DNA of 64,000 nucleotides from Acidocella aromatica (GTDB lineage Bacteria > Pseudomonadota > Alphaproteobacteria > Acetobacterales > Acetobacteraceae). Where the stretch lies: the NCBI RefSeq assembly GCF_014201825.1, contig NZ_JACHFJ010000001.1, positions 186,001 to 250,000 of the forward strand. The letters run 5' to 3'. Position numbers and translations under genes: made by a program. Positions 27,052 to 34,478 of the stretch are shown here, one piece after another. Each line of letters opens with the position of its first letter. Positions within the stretch are counted from its first letter, which is position 1. The notes beneath the pieces were generated by a model. That model was given only the letters and a program-made list of their open reading frames with translations. It searched no databases and was not told where the DNA came from.

Positions 27052-27744
27052 ATGCGCTCACTGCTTCTGACGAGTTCCGCTCTTTTTCTTCTGGCCGGCG
27101 GCGTTGCACTGGCTAGCGGCCCTGGTGACCATGGCGGCTCTGGTGGCGGCACCACCACCACCAACGTGTGGGTTCCGGTGAAGAACGCCACCGCCGATAA
27201 CGGCAGCAGCTCCGCCACCTCCGGTAGCACCGCGGTGACTGCTAACGGCAATGCCTTGGACTCCAACAACACCACCTCTCTTCCAATTAAGAACGCCTCT
27301 TCGACTGGCAGCAGCAGCGCTGCCACTACTGGCGGCACCGCGATTACGACCGACGGCAATACGCTGAACACCACGAGTTCCGGCAACCAGGGTTCGTTTA
27401 ACACTCTGGACTTCACCAAGACGCTGACAAATGTCGGCAACGACTATCTGTCGGTCACGAAGACCTATGTGCACCAGGATATCAAGCTGGCTACGTCCAT
27501 GAATAATGGCGAAGTGAAGGATATCGTGTTCGTGGGCACCAGCGGTGGTGGTCGCGAGGGCGAGCATGGTTCTGGCGGCGGCATGGTGCGTAGCGGCGAT
27601 GCCAGCATGACCACTGGTATTTCCGCGAGCTCGGGCATCAACACCGTGCAGCAGAATACCGGCAATGCCTCTCTGCAGCAGAACTCCGTGGCGCTTGGCT
27701 CCTATGTCACCGGTGGCAGCAGCGGGTTCAACGGCGGCTTCTGA
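27052..27744 (+). CDS. Exported repeat protein, candidate amyloid subunit
   Basis: A 230-residue secreted protein rich in Gly, Ser, Thr and Asn. After a signal peptide (cleavage near ALA/SGP) come two imperfect repeats of about 33 residues: VPVKNATADNGSSSATSG (from 41) and LPIKNASSTGSSSAATTG (from 77). Each ends in TA(V/I)T..GN.L. The C-terminal part has SGINTVQQNTGNASLQQNS (about 194-212), a motif shared with the next gene. It is first behind the sigma-54 promoter, with a strong gaggagga Shine-Dalgarno, so it should be the most expressed product. A fibre-subunit role is inference from composition, repeats and context. Confidence 0.72.
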   Translation: MRSLLLTSSALFLLAGGVALASGPGDHGGSGGGTTTTNVWVPVKNATADNGSSSATSGSTAVTANGNALDSNNTTSLPIKNASSTGSSSAATTGGTAITTDGNTLNTTSSGNQGSFNTLDFTKTLTNVGNDYLSVTKTYVHQDIKLATSMNNGEVKDIVFVGTSGGGREGEHGSGGGMVRSGDASMTTGISASSGINTVQQNTGNASLQQNSVALGSYVTGGSSGFNGGF

Positions 27745-27773
27745 TTACTTTCCCCTGCACCGCAGCATTGGCT

Positions 27774-27803
27774 CCGCATGGCACTACACCAAGTGCCATG
27801 CGG
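27774..27803 (+). promoter_or_regulatory. Stable intergenic hairpin between two subunit genes
   Basis: CCGCATGGCACT, six-base loop, AGTGCCATGCGG: a perfect 12-bp stem with no T run after it. It follows the first gene of the operon. It could stabilise the upstream message or partly attenuate the downstream genes, which would set a subunit ratio as seen in other fibre operons. Confidence 0.6.
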
Positions 27804-27861
27804 GGTTGGTGTATCCAACTATAAATTTACGGTATCGTAATTTCTAGTTTAGGAGCGTCTA

Positions 27862-28215
27862 ATGAAGAACATGATCAAAGCCGCGGTTCCATGTCTTGTT
27901 GCCGCGGGAATTTTATGTTCCACGGCGCCTTCCGCTCTCGCTTCTGGCACCGACGATTCCAGCGCAATACTCAGTAGCCTTGGGAATACTCAGGTAGAGA
28001 GCAGTCAGCTAGCCAAACTCAGAGGCGGAGCCCTTTCCGTAGCTTCAGTGAATATTGGCACCGACTCAAACAATACTGCGAACAACTCGCCGACCGGCAC
28101 CATCAACAACAATCAGTCCGTGAACAACAACACCGGCCTGACGACAATATTACAAAATACGGGTAACAATGCTCTTTTGCAAAGTAGTATGACTGTGAAC
28201 ATCGTCGTTCACTAG
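27862..28215 (+). CDS. Small exported Asn-rich protein with double-glycine-like motif
   Basis: A 117-residue protein with a Sec signal peptide (cleavage near ALA/SGT). A segment VESSQLAKLRGG follows, with V45, Q49, L50, L53, G55 and G56 at the spacing of a bacteriocin double-glycine leader (-12, -8, -7, -4, -2, -1). The remaining 61 residues are Asn/Thr-rich (DSNNTANNSPTGTINNNQSV) and end with NNTGLTTILQNTGNNALLQS, closely resembling the C-terminus of the preceding protein. The Shine-Dalgarno aggagcg is well placed. It may be a nucleator or minor fibre subunit processed by the adjacent peptidase; this is inference. Confidence 0.72.
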   Translation: MKNMIKAAVPCLVAAGILCSTAPSALASGTDDSSAILSSLGNTQVESSQLAKLRGGALSVASVNIGTDSNNTANNSPTGTINNNQSVNNNTGLTTILQNTGNNALLQSSMTVNIVVH

Positions 28216-28234
28216 CATCGACCCTGGAGTGGCT

Positions 28235-28945
28235 ATGATGCAAAAAACAATAAAATTAGTGACAGGATTGCTGACATGCGCTTTCCTTGGAACATCGGGC
28301 GCACACGCTGGACAGATCAGTTTTAATGGTCTCTCGGTCGGATCTGGATATGCCGATGTCCATATTCAAAGCTTCCAGGAAAGAAAATTCAGTACGACGA
28401 TCAAGCAGAAATATGATTTTTCGTGCGGATCGGCGGCTTTGGCAACGTTGCTGCTCTTTACATATCATATGCCGGCGACTGAAACGTCCGTCTTCATCGA
28501 TATGTTCATGAACGGCGATCAGAAGGCGATCCAAGAATCCGGCTTCTCTCTGCTTGACATGAAAGACTACCTCACCCGCCATGGCATTCCGTCTGGCGGT
28601 TTTCGTGCGCCACTGGAAAAGTTGGCTGAAATCCGGGTGCCGGCGATCGTGCTGATCAACGAGCATGGGTACAAGCACTTTGTGGTTCTACGCGGCATCC
28701 AGGATGGTAACGTATTGCTTGCCGACCCTGCAATTGGCCTGCGTACCGTCTCGGTATCCAGCTTTCAGAAGCAATGGTCTGGGATATTCTTTATTGTTCT
28801 GGCCGACCTTCCGGCCGCACGAGCTAGTTTTAACGACCATCAGGATTGGGCCGGAGAGCCAGGCGCTCCGATCGATCTCACCAGGTTCATGATTAACTTG
28901 GCTACACTACAAGAAGTTACCATGCCTGATCCAACAAGGTTCTAG
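28235..28945 (+). CDS. Secreted C39-family (double-glycine) peptidase, FapD-like
   Basis: A 236-residue cysteine peptidase. A signal peptide (TGLLTCAFLGTSGAHA) is followed by the catalytic site KQKYDFSCGSAALATLL (Gln for the oxyanion hole, Cys near residue 70). Later come the active-site His in NEHGYKHFVVLRG and Asp in LLADPAIGLR. Unlike bacteriocin exporters it has no ABC or membrane domains, which matches the stand-alone FapD type. The ATG at 28235 is five bases after ggag; ATG 28238 and GTG 28229 are alternatives. All catalytic residues are intact. Neighbours with double-glycine-like motifs are the natural candidates for its substrates. Confidence 0.85.
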   Translation: MMQKTIKLVTGLLTCAFLGTSGAHAGQISFNGLSVGSGYADVHIQSFQERKFSTTIKQKYDFSCGSAALATLLLFTYHMPATETSVFIDMFMNGDQKAIQESGFSLLDMKDYLTRHGIPSGGFRAPLEKLAEIRVPAIVLINEHGYKHFVVLRGIQDGNVLLADPAIGLRTVSVSSFQKQWSGIFFIVLADLPAARASFNDHQDWAGEPGAPIDLTRFMINLATLQEVTMPDPTRF

Positions 28946-28972
28946 CCTGGTGTAAAACGGGAGCATGAAACG

Positions 28973-29542
28973 ATGTTGTATCGCGGCTTACCTAAATATG
29001 CACTATTTGCTGGCACGGCGGCCGCAGCCCTATTGGCTCCGGCCGCCAACGCCTTGCCTTCCGCCCCAGCGATCGTAACCATACCAGGCGCTGTGCAACT
29101 GACATCAGCCCAACTTGGGGCGATACGTGGGGGATTTGATATCAGCCCATCTTTATCGATCGACTTTGCCTTTCAGCAGATCGATACTGTTGGAGGCACG
29201 GTTATCCAAAGCATCATGGTTCCGAATGTAACTTTGACCTCGGCTTCATCTGCCATACCAATCACCGTAACAAATGGCGCTGGCAGCAATACCATTACGC
29301 CAGCCTCAGGCTCCAATATCACTCTGACCAGTACCGCCAATAGCGGCCTGACCACCATCGTCTCCACACTCGGTGGCAGCGGAATTTCTAATGTTGTAAG
29401 CAATCAGGCAAATAATGCGCTGGTTGGTGTCGCGACAACAATGAATATCGCGATCACGGGAATGACCCCCTGGCTTACACAACAACAAATTAATACAAAT
29501 ATTCAAAATTCTCTTTACTATAATAATGGTAGCTTCAAATAA
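28973..29542 (+). CDS. Exported Thr/Ser/Asn-rich protein with double-glycine-like motif
   Basis: A 189-residue protein with a signal peptide (cleavage near ANA/LPS) and the motif QLTSAQLGAIRGG: L43, Q47, L48, I51, G53 and G54 fit the double-glycine leader spacing exactly. The mature-like region is rich in Thr, Ser, Asn, Val and Ile, with alternating patterns (TLTSASSAIPITVTNGAGSN). Near the end are SGLTTIVSTLGGSG and NQANNALVGVATTMNIAIT, related to the C-terminal motif of the 117-residue protein. Probably a minor component or tether of the same extracellular assembly; this is inference. Confidence 0.68.
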   Translation: MLYRGLPKYALFAGTAAAALLAPAANALPSAPAIVTIPGAVQLTSAQLGAIRGGFDISPSLSIDFAFQQIDTVGGTVIQSIMVPNVTLTSASSAIPITVTNGAGSNTITPASGSNITLTSTANSGLTTIVSTLGGSGISNVVSNQANNALVGVATTMNIAITGMTPWLTQQQINTNIQNSLYYNNGSFK

Positions 29543-29600
29543 TTGAAGCCAGATTTTATTTTCAGCACAACCAGCCAGGAAACAGTTTCATAAGGCAATA

Positions 29601-29957
29601 GTGAAAGACCCGAAGATGAAGCGCAGAAATACAGCAAAGACACGGGGAATACGGCTAAGCCTGCTCACCAGTTGCTTCCTGGGTGTGACCCTGGCCAGCA
29701 TTATCATGCCGGCCAGGTCTCTTGCTCAAGGCATGAATCAAGCTGATATCCTGCCTGTTGCCGACATAACTTTATTCCCGCTTGCCAATAATACGATGGC
29801 ATCAGTCAAAGGGACGGGGTTGCAAGGACCTTCGCTCAATAAGTCGTCAACGCCGCTGGGCACAATCACATTGTGGGATGAGTTGAAGCCCTCGCCGCAG
29901 CAACAGAGTATAATCTCAGGCAGCCAAGTTATTACCATTAATGGCATCAGCCAATAG
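29601..29957 (+). CDS. Small exported protein, last gene of the amyloid-like operon
   Basis: A 118-residue protein with a basic start and hydrophobic signal segment (LSLLTSCFLGVTLASIIM, cleavage near SLA/QGM). It then has LANNTMASVKGTG, a weaker version of the leader motif (L61, T65, M66, V69, G71, T72). The tail (QQSIISGSQVITINGISQ) is beta-prone. I do not recognise a family. The GTG at 29601 follows aagg; ATG 29616 is an alternative. It ends 12 bases from the convergent activator gene. Confidence 0.55.
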   Translation: MKDPKMKRRNTAKTRGIRLSLLTSCFLGVTLASIIMPARSLAQGMNQADILPVADITLFPLANNTMASVKGTGLQGPSLNKSSTPLGTITLWDELKPSPQQQSIISGSQVITINGISQ

Positions 29958-29969
29958 CAGCTATCGGAC

Positions 29970-31025
29970 TTAGATATCCGGTTCTTGCCGGGATATACTC
30001 TGAAGTGCATCCGGGTGGCGCTTTGCCATACGGTAAAACGTGACGCGAGAAACACCTATCTCGGCAGCCGCTTTCGTCACATTATTCCGATTTCTGGCTA
30101 AAGCTTGCAGCATGACATTCCTTTCCTGATCGGAACCAGGTTGGAGGCGACGCGCAAGCGGCAGCACTTGTGAAGTCTTGGGCTGTTCAATCTCCGGCTT
30201 TATCTGAATTGCCAGATCCTCAGCCCTGATAACGTTAGATGAACTCATGACAACAGCCCGCCTGACCGCGGCAATCATTTCTCTTACATTGCCCGGCCAC
30301 GAGTAAGCCTGGATGATGGATTTCGCTTCCGGCGTAAACTCCATAACGTCGGTGCCAAGCTCCTTTGTTATCCGGCGCAGGAAATATGTCGCCAGAAGCA
30401 ACAAATCACTTTCACGCTCCCGCAACGACGGCATACGTAATGGCAGAACATTCAAGCGGTAGAACAAGTCATCCCTGAATATCCCTGCGGCCATGGCCGC
30501 CTCGAGATTAACGTGGCTTGCCGAAATCACACGGGCGTTCACTTGGATTGCGGTATGACCGCCCAATCTCGTAATGGTGTGCTCCTGCAAGAAACGCAGC
30601 ATATGAGCTTGCAGATCAAGCGGCAGATCCCCAATCTCGTCCAAGAATAGAGTGCCGTTATTGGCTTGCTCTATCAACCCGAGCTTCCGGGTCAACGCTC
30701 CTGTGAAAGCTCCCTTCTCGTAACCAAATAGTTCAGAGGCGATTAGCGATGCCGGCAACGCGGCGCAGTTTATGGCAATAAACGGCCCATTCTTGCGCTC
30801 GGATCTTTGATGGATTGCCTGCGCCGCCAGTTCCTTGCCTGTTCCGGTTTCCCCGGAAATCAGTACTGGGGCATCATATTTTGAAAAACGCCTTATACGC
30901 TCGAAAACCTCTCGCATGGTGGCGCAGTCGCCAACGATAAATTCCTGCCTTTTATCCGCTTCATCTCTACCATAAGACAGGCCTCCCGCCTGAAACTCCG
31001 TGTGAACTGGATGATGGGCAACCAT
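29970..31025 (-). CDS. Sigma-54 enhancer-binding regulator without receiver domain
   Basis: A 351-residue AAA+ activator. A short N-terminus of about 27 residues is followed by the central domain with Walker A SGETGTGKELAA, the sigma-54 contact loop GAFTGA, Walker B GTLFLDEIG and an arginine-finger region (FRDDLFYRLNVLPLRMPSLR). A Fis-type helix-turn-helix (NNVTKAAAEIGVSRVTFYRM) is at the C-terminus. No response-regulator or GAF domain is present, so activity is probably set by expression or a partner protein. The only sigma-54 promoter I see nearby drives the amyloid-like operon, the likely target. Confidence 0.88.
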   Translation of the reverse strand: MVAHHPVHTEFQAGGLSYGRDEADKRQEFIVGDCATMREVFERIRRFSKYDAPVLISGETGTGKELAAQAIHQRSERKNGPFIAINCAALPASLIASELFGYEKGAFTGALTRKLGLIEQANNGTLFLDEIGDLPLDLQAHMLRFLQEHTITRLGGHTAIQVNARVISASHVNLEAAMAAGIFRDDLFYRLNVLPLRMPSLRERESDLLLLATYFLRRITKELGTDVMEFTPEAKSIIQAYSWPGNVREMIAAVRRAVVMSSSNVIRAEDLAIQIKPEIEQPKTSQVLPLARRLQPGSDQERNVMLQALARNRNNVTKAAAEIGVSRVTFYRMAKRHPDALQSISRQEPDI

Positions 31026-31411
31026 CGGCGCAGTTCCTCTCTGTAATATTTTTTAAAGGGACGACTCTCTTAAGTTGTATATCGCCATCCCGTTACACGT
31101 TATGATTTAACAACGACGACTTTACGTCAATACTATACCTCTACGCCAAATGACTATGGATTATTTTCCCTTCATCTACGCGTCCAAAAAACATTAATGT
31201 CGAAACGTAACTTTATCCGCATACCATTATCATATCCAACCGTCACGATATCTAGAAATAAAATGCAATATGCTTGGCCAACTCGGCCGAGCGCAGGGCG
31301 ATGAGGGCAACGGCTAGCATGGCGCCATGATACCTTGGGGCAGGGCCGGCATTTGGCAGCCAATGGAGGCTTGATCATGACGGCAGTACGTATTCCTGCT
31401 AATCGTCAGCG
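31026..31411 (+). other. Intergenic region between the sigma-54 activator and trhO
   Basis: These 386 bases contain no gene I can support. The sequence is A/T-rich for the first 240 bases (including repeated gttac/gtta words near 31090-31110), then returns to the usual composition before trhO. It should hold divergent promoters for the activator and trhO. No RpoN-type match is visible. Confidence 0.45.
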
Positions 31412-32404
31412 ATGTCATTGCTAGAGCACACTGCGCCCGAGGAAGGGGCCGCCGCCAACCTGTCTGTCTGTGTCGCCGCACTCTATAAGTTTGCGTCCTT
31501 TGACGATTGTGTGGGCATTCGAGAGGTTTTGATAAAGCTTTGCCGCGCGCAAGGCGTGAAGGGCACCCTGATTCTCGCCCGCGAAGGGATCAATGGTACC
31601 ATCGCCGGATCGGATGAAGCAATGGGCGAAGTGCTGGCCCATATCAGGCAATTACCAGGTTGCGCGGACATCGACGTTAAATTCTCCCGTGCGCCATCGC
31701 CACCGTTTCACCGGATGAAGGTCCGGATCAAAAGGGAAATTGTCACGATGGGTGAGTTGAACATCAATCCGCTGGTTAACGTTGGCCATTATGTTCTACC
31801 TCAGGACTGGAATACTCTAATTTCCGAGCCAGGAACGATCCTGATCGACACGCGTAACGACTATGAGGTGGCGGTTGGTAGCTTCGCCGGTGCCATCAAC
31901 CCGCAAACACGGAGTTTCCGTGAATTCCCTGCTTGGTTCCGTGCCGAGCGCAATAGGCTGCTTGGCGAAGGCACGCCACCAAAAGTGGCGATGTTCTGCA
32001 CGGGCGGTATACGCTGCGAAAAATCGACCGCCTTTCTCATGGCGGAGGGGGTGGATGACGTCTACCACCTGCAAGGCGGCATCTTAAAATATCTGGAAAC
32101 CATCCCGCCGGAGCAAAGCCTTTGGGAGGGAGAGTGTTTTGTGTTCGATCAACGTGTCGCGGTGGGGCACGGCCTTGAGTTGGGCAAGCATGGCTTGTGT
32201 CACGCCTGTCGCCGTCCTGTGAGCGAGGCAGACCGTTTATCTCCCCTCTTCGAGGACGGTGTTAGCTGCCCTGCTTGCCATAGCGAACGTACCGATGAGC
32301 AACGCGCCGGCTATAGGGAGCGCCAGCGGCAGGAAAATCTGGCTGGCCAACGGGGAGATGAGCATATCGGCGCTGTGCTGGTCTCGCAGCATCAGCAGGA
32401 TTAG
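31412..32404 (+). CDS. trhO: tRNA uridine(34) hydroxylase, rhodanese family
   Basis: TrhO (YceA) hydroxylates U34 of certain tRNAs to 5-hydroxyuridine using oxygen. The 330 residues have an N-terminal ferredoxin-like domain ([20 protein letters not shown]). A rhodanese domain follows with the active cysteine in [12 protein letters not shown] (about residue 190). The Cys-rich C-terminal segment [12 protein letters not shown] with CPAC may bind zinc. The C-terminal 30 residues ([15 protein letters not shown]) are charged. The start is the ATG at 31412. Confidence 0.9.
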   Translation: MSLLEHTAPEEGAAANLSVCVAALYKFASFDDCVGIREVLIKLCRAQGVKGTLILAREGINGTIAGSDEAMGEVLAHIRQLPGCADIDVKFSRAPSPPFHRMKVRIKREIVTMGELNINPLVNVGHYVLPQDWNTLISEPGTILIDTRNDYEVAVGSFAGAINPQTRSFREFPAWFRAERNRLLGEGTPPKVAMFCTGGIRCEKSTAFLMAEGVDDVYHLQGGILKYLETIPPEQSLWEGECFVFDQRVAVGHGLELGKHGLCHACRRPVSEADRLSPLFEDGVSCPACHSERTDEQRAGYRERQRQENLAGQRGDEHIGAVLVSQHQQD

Positions 32405-32412
32405 GGAGGCCA

Positions 32413-32607
32413 ATGAAAAATCCCTGCCTATGCCAGACTTTGGTCGATTTGGGATTGGCAGCCTTGTCCTCGAGTAGCCAGAGAGCGGTCAGACCGCTCT
32501 CTGGCCAGTCCTCCAGGGCTAACAGCGCTCCGGGTGGTGGCTTCGGCGGCCTTGTACACCGGGCAGCTTCAGGCCGCAGCGATTTCAGGCTAGATATAAC
32601 GCAATGA
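32413..32607 (+). CDS. Possible small protein between trhO and the deformylase-like gene
   Basis: A 64-codon frame begins eight bases after trhO with an agggagg Shine-Dalgarno overlapping the trhO stop. It ends in an ATGA overlap with the next gene, so it fits translational coupling. The product (MKNPCLCQTLVDLGLAALSS, then Ser/Gly/Arg-rich) resembles nothing I know. A perfect 13-bp palindrome inside it argues that the segment may instead be a non-coding regulatory spacer. Low confidence. Confidence 0.3.
   Translation: MKNPCLCQTLVDLGLAALSSSSQRAVRPLSGQSSRANSAPGGGFGGLVHRAASGRSDFRLDITQ
32477..32505. repeat. Perfect 13-bp inverted repeat
   Basis: GCCAGAGAGCGGT, three-base loop, then its exact complement. 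As RNA it would form a very stable hairpin between trhO and the deformylase-like gene. No T run follows, so it is not a classic terminator. Confidence 0.75.
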
Positions 32608-33098
32608 CCATCCGTGACATCCTAAAATTTCCAAATCCGGGTCTACGGCAGCCCGCGGCGGTCGTCTCCGTCTTCGATGGCGCGTTGAAAGCCTTGTCCG
32701 GCGACCTCATCGACACCATGCGCGCAGCACCCGGCATTGGCATCACGGGGCCGCATATTGGCGAATCATGGCGTATTATCGTTCTTGAATTAATACCGGG
32801 CGAGGTACGCATATACGTAAATCCTCAGATCATCTGGCAATCCGCTGAGTTGAAAATTCATGAGGAAGGCAGCGTCTCCATGCCCGGCGCTATCGAGACA
32901 GTTGAACGGCCGGCCCGCGTACGTGTGAGGTACCAGGATATTGACGGTGTCCCGGCAGCAGAAGAAGCGGACGGGTTGCTCGCCGTCTGCCTACAGCACG
33001 AGATTGACCAGTTGGACGGCATTTTCTGGATCCATCGCTTGTCACGCCTGAAGCGCGACAGACTGACAAAAAAATGGGAGAAGCAGCGGAGTCGCTAA
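32604..33098 (+). CDS. Peptide deformylase-like protein with altered metal ligands
   Basis: The 164 residues follow the PDF fold, with all three motifs recognisable but changed. Motif 1 is GIGITGPHIG (normally GxGLAAxQxG). Motif 2 is EEGSVSMPG, where the metal-binding Cys of EGCLS is Ser. Motif 3 is QHEIDQLDG, where the second His of HExDH is Gln. Two of three usual metal ligands are therefore gone, while the catalytic Glu remains. It is probably not a standard deformylase; it could be a pseudoenzyme or use another site. The housekeeping def is expected elsewhere. Confidence 0.8.
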   Translation: MTIRDILKFPNPGLRQPAAVVSVFDGALKALSGDLIDTMRAAPGIGITGPHIGESWRIIVLELIPGEVRIYVNPQIIWQSAELKIHEEGSVSMPGAIETVERPARVRVRYQDIDGVPAAEEADGLLAVCLQHEIDQLDGIFWIHRLSRLKRDRLTKKWEKQRSR

Positions 33099-33474
33099 TT
33101 ACCCGCCGCGCACGAGCCAGTGACAGACGAGTGCCAACGCCATCCATTTATCGCAGGCTGATCCGTGGAGAGGTCATTTCAGCTTCCGACGGACAGTATG
33201 GTTTTCCGCCCCTCCGCTCCCGGCTCATTTTGTCTAAATTATTGGACAGTGTCATTGCGTCGTATGGTCTGGGGGAAACCAACAGCTTTTAGGTGGCGTG
33301 GACGAATTTAAACCATTGCCCCTGGAGTGGCGATATGAACCATGTCAAGAGGCGGCTCGGCGAGGCTTACGACCACTGACGAGGGCTGCGAAGTCGCCTT
33401 CGGTGTCTTGGAAGACGAAACTCGATAGACTTTCTCTGGAGCGACCGCCGCCATCTTGCCGCGGGCACTGGAGC
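33099..33474 (+). other. Intergenic region without recognised genes
   Basis: 376 bases of mixed composition between the deformylase-like gene and a convergent small lipoprotein gene. Short frames here are not supported by Shine-Dalgarno sequences or recognisable protein features, and I see no strong hairpin. Confidence 0.5.
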
Positions 33475-33705
33475 TTATTGGCTGAACGCATTCCCCACCT
33501 GATGCGCCGTATGCACAATGGCGTCGCCCGTGGCGTTGGCCCCGTCGCTAAAGCCCCGGCCAATGGCATTGAAACCGCTGCCAATATGGCCTTGGCCAAG
33601 ATTATTGCCGGCCGCGTTGAAATCCCCTTGCGCACGGGCGCCATTGGTATTGCAGGCGGCAAGGGCCAAAGGCAGTGCCAACAGGCACAGGTGGGGTAGT
33701 CTCAT
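33475..33705 (-). CDS. Small entericidin-like lipoprotein
   Basis: The 76-residue product has a lipoprotein signal (LCLLALPLALAAC, lipobox LAAC with Cys18). A short Asn/Gly-rich, possibly amphipathic stretch follows (FNAAGNNLGQGHIGSGFNAI, ATGDAIVHTAHQVGNAF). It resembles small entericidin-like or stress-associated lipoproteins but I cannot name the family. It would be matured by Lgt, Lsp and Lnt. An aaggaaccg-type Shine-Dalgarno precedes the ATG. Nothing further is visible in the 274 bases between it and the DUF2322 gene. Confidence 0.7.
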   Translation of the reverse strand: MRLPHLCLLALPLALAACNTNGARAQGDFNAAGNNLGQGHIGSGFNAIGRGFSDGANATGDAIVHTAHQVGNAFSQ

Positions 33706-33979
33706 ATAAACGGTTCCTTTCGCCCCTCATCTCGTCCATCCAGGGACAGATTTCAATATTCTGGCGTCAGCTCAAATGCTTGCGCGAACAGTTGACAGGA
33801 ATTTATCCACGCCACCTCGCCAGTGGCATCGGCGGCGATCACCAGCTTATCCAGTTGTGACCGCGCCAGACCCAAGGCAGCCGTTGGGCAGAAATCTTCG
33901 CTCGCCTGTTAGCGGACACTTGAAGAAGTGTGTTACATGCCGCCTCGCAATTAACTCAGGAATTCGAGAGATGCTGGCG

Positions 33980-34309
33980 ATGATCCAACCAAGCGCGACC
34001 TTCAAGGATAATTTTCAGCAATTGCCGCCCATCGATGACGTGCAGCGCATCGACCTCATCAACAGGGAGGGGGCTGTGGTCGCCAGCATCGCGAATCAAC
34101 CGGGCAAGCAAGGCTCCCTAGCAGTTTACCAATACCTAAAACAGGTCTTTGGCACCCTGGACGCGAAAGCGGCTGAACACGGCTTGGTCGTATTCGCCGA
34201 GCATACAGCCGATGCGCGCAACCGCCCGGGCGCGCATCCGAATGTCGACCGCCTACTTGCGATCGCCGCTGGTGGTACTCCGCTGCGGATCGAAGTCATC
34301 GACGCTTGA
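33980..34309 (+). CDS. DUF2322 family protein
   Basis: A 109-residue cytosolic protein matching the DUF2322 pattern: FKDNFQQLPPIDDVQRIDLI, NQPGKQGSLAVYQYL, GLVVFAEHTADARNRPGAHP, NVDRLLAI. The function of the family is unknown. The ATG at 33980 is chosen because gagag lies nine bases upstream; ATG 33971 would place it directly against the start codon. There is no operon partner: a lipoprotein gene lies on the opposite strand upstream and a tRNA downstream. Confidence 0.78.
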   Translation: MIQPSATFKDNFQQLPPIDDVQRIDLINREGAVVASIANQPGKQGSLAVYQYLKQVFGTLDAKAAEHGLVVFAEHTADARNRPGAHPNVDRLLAIAAGGTPLRIEVIDA

Positions 34310-34478
34310 AATGAATGATTGAAACCTACAGCTTGACAGTTTCCAGACATTCCTAGCTTGGGCAAGAAAGACGGCAACTTTACGGCTATAGGGACGCCAA
34401 CGGGGCCTAACCAACCTGTCTCTAGCTAAAAGTCAGTCGGAGCCCCCCCCTGGGGAAGTTATTATTTTTGTTCGAGAA

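Noticed and set aside
27067-27102. A Gly-Gly at residues 16-17 of the 230-residue protein with leader-like hydrophobic spacing
   Set aside because: It lies within the hydrophobic core of the Sec signal peptide and lacks the polar -8 residue, so it is probably coincidental.
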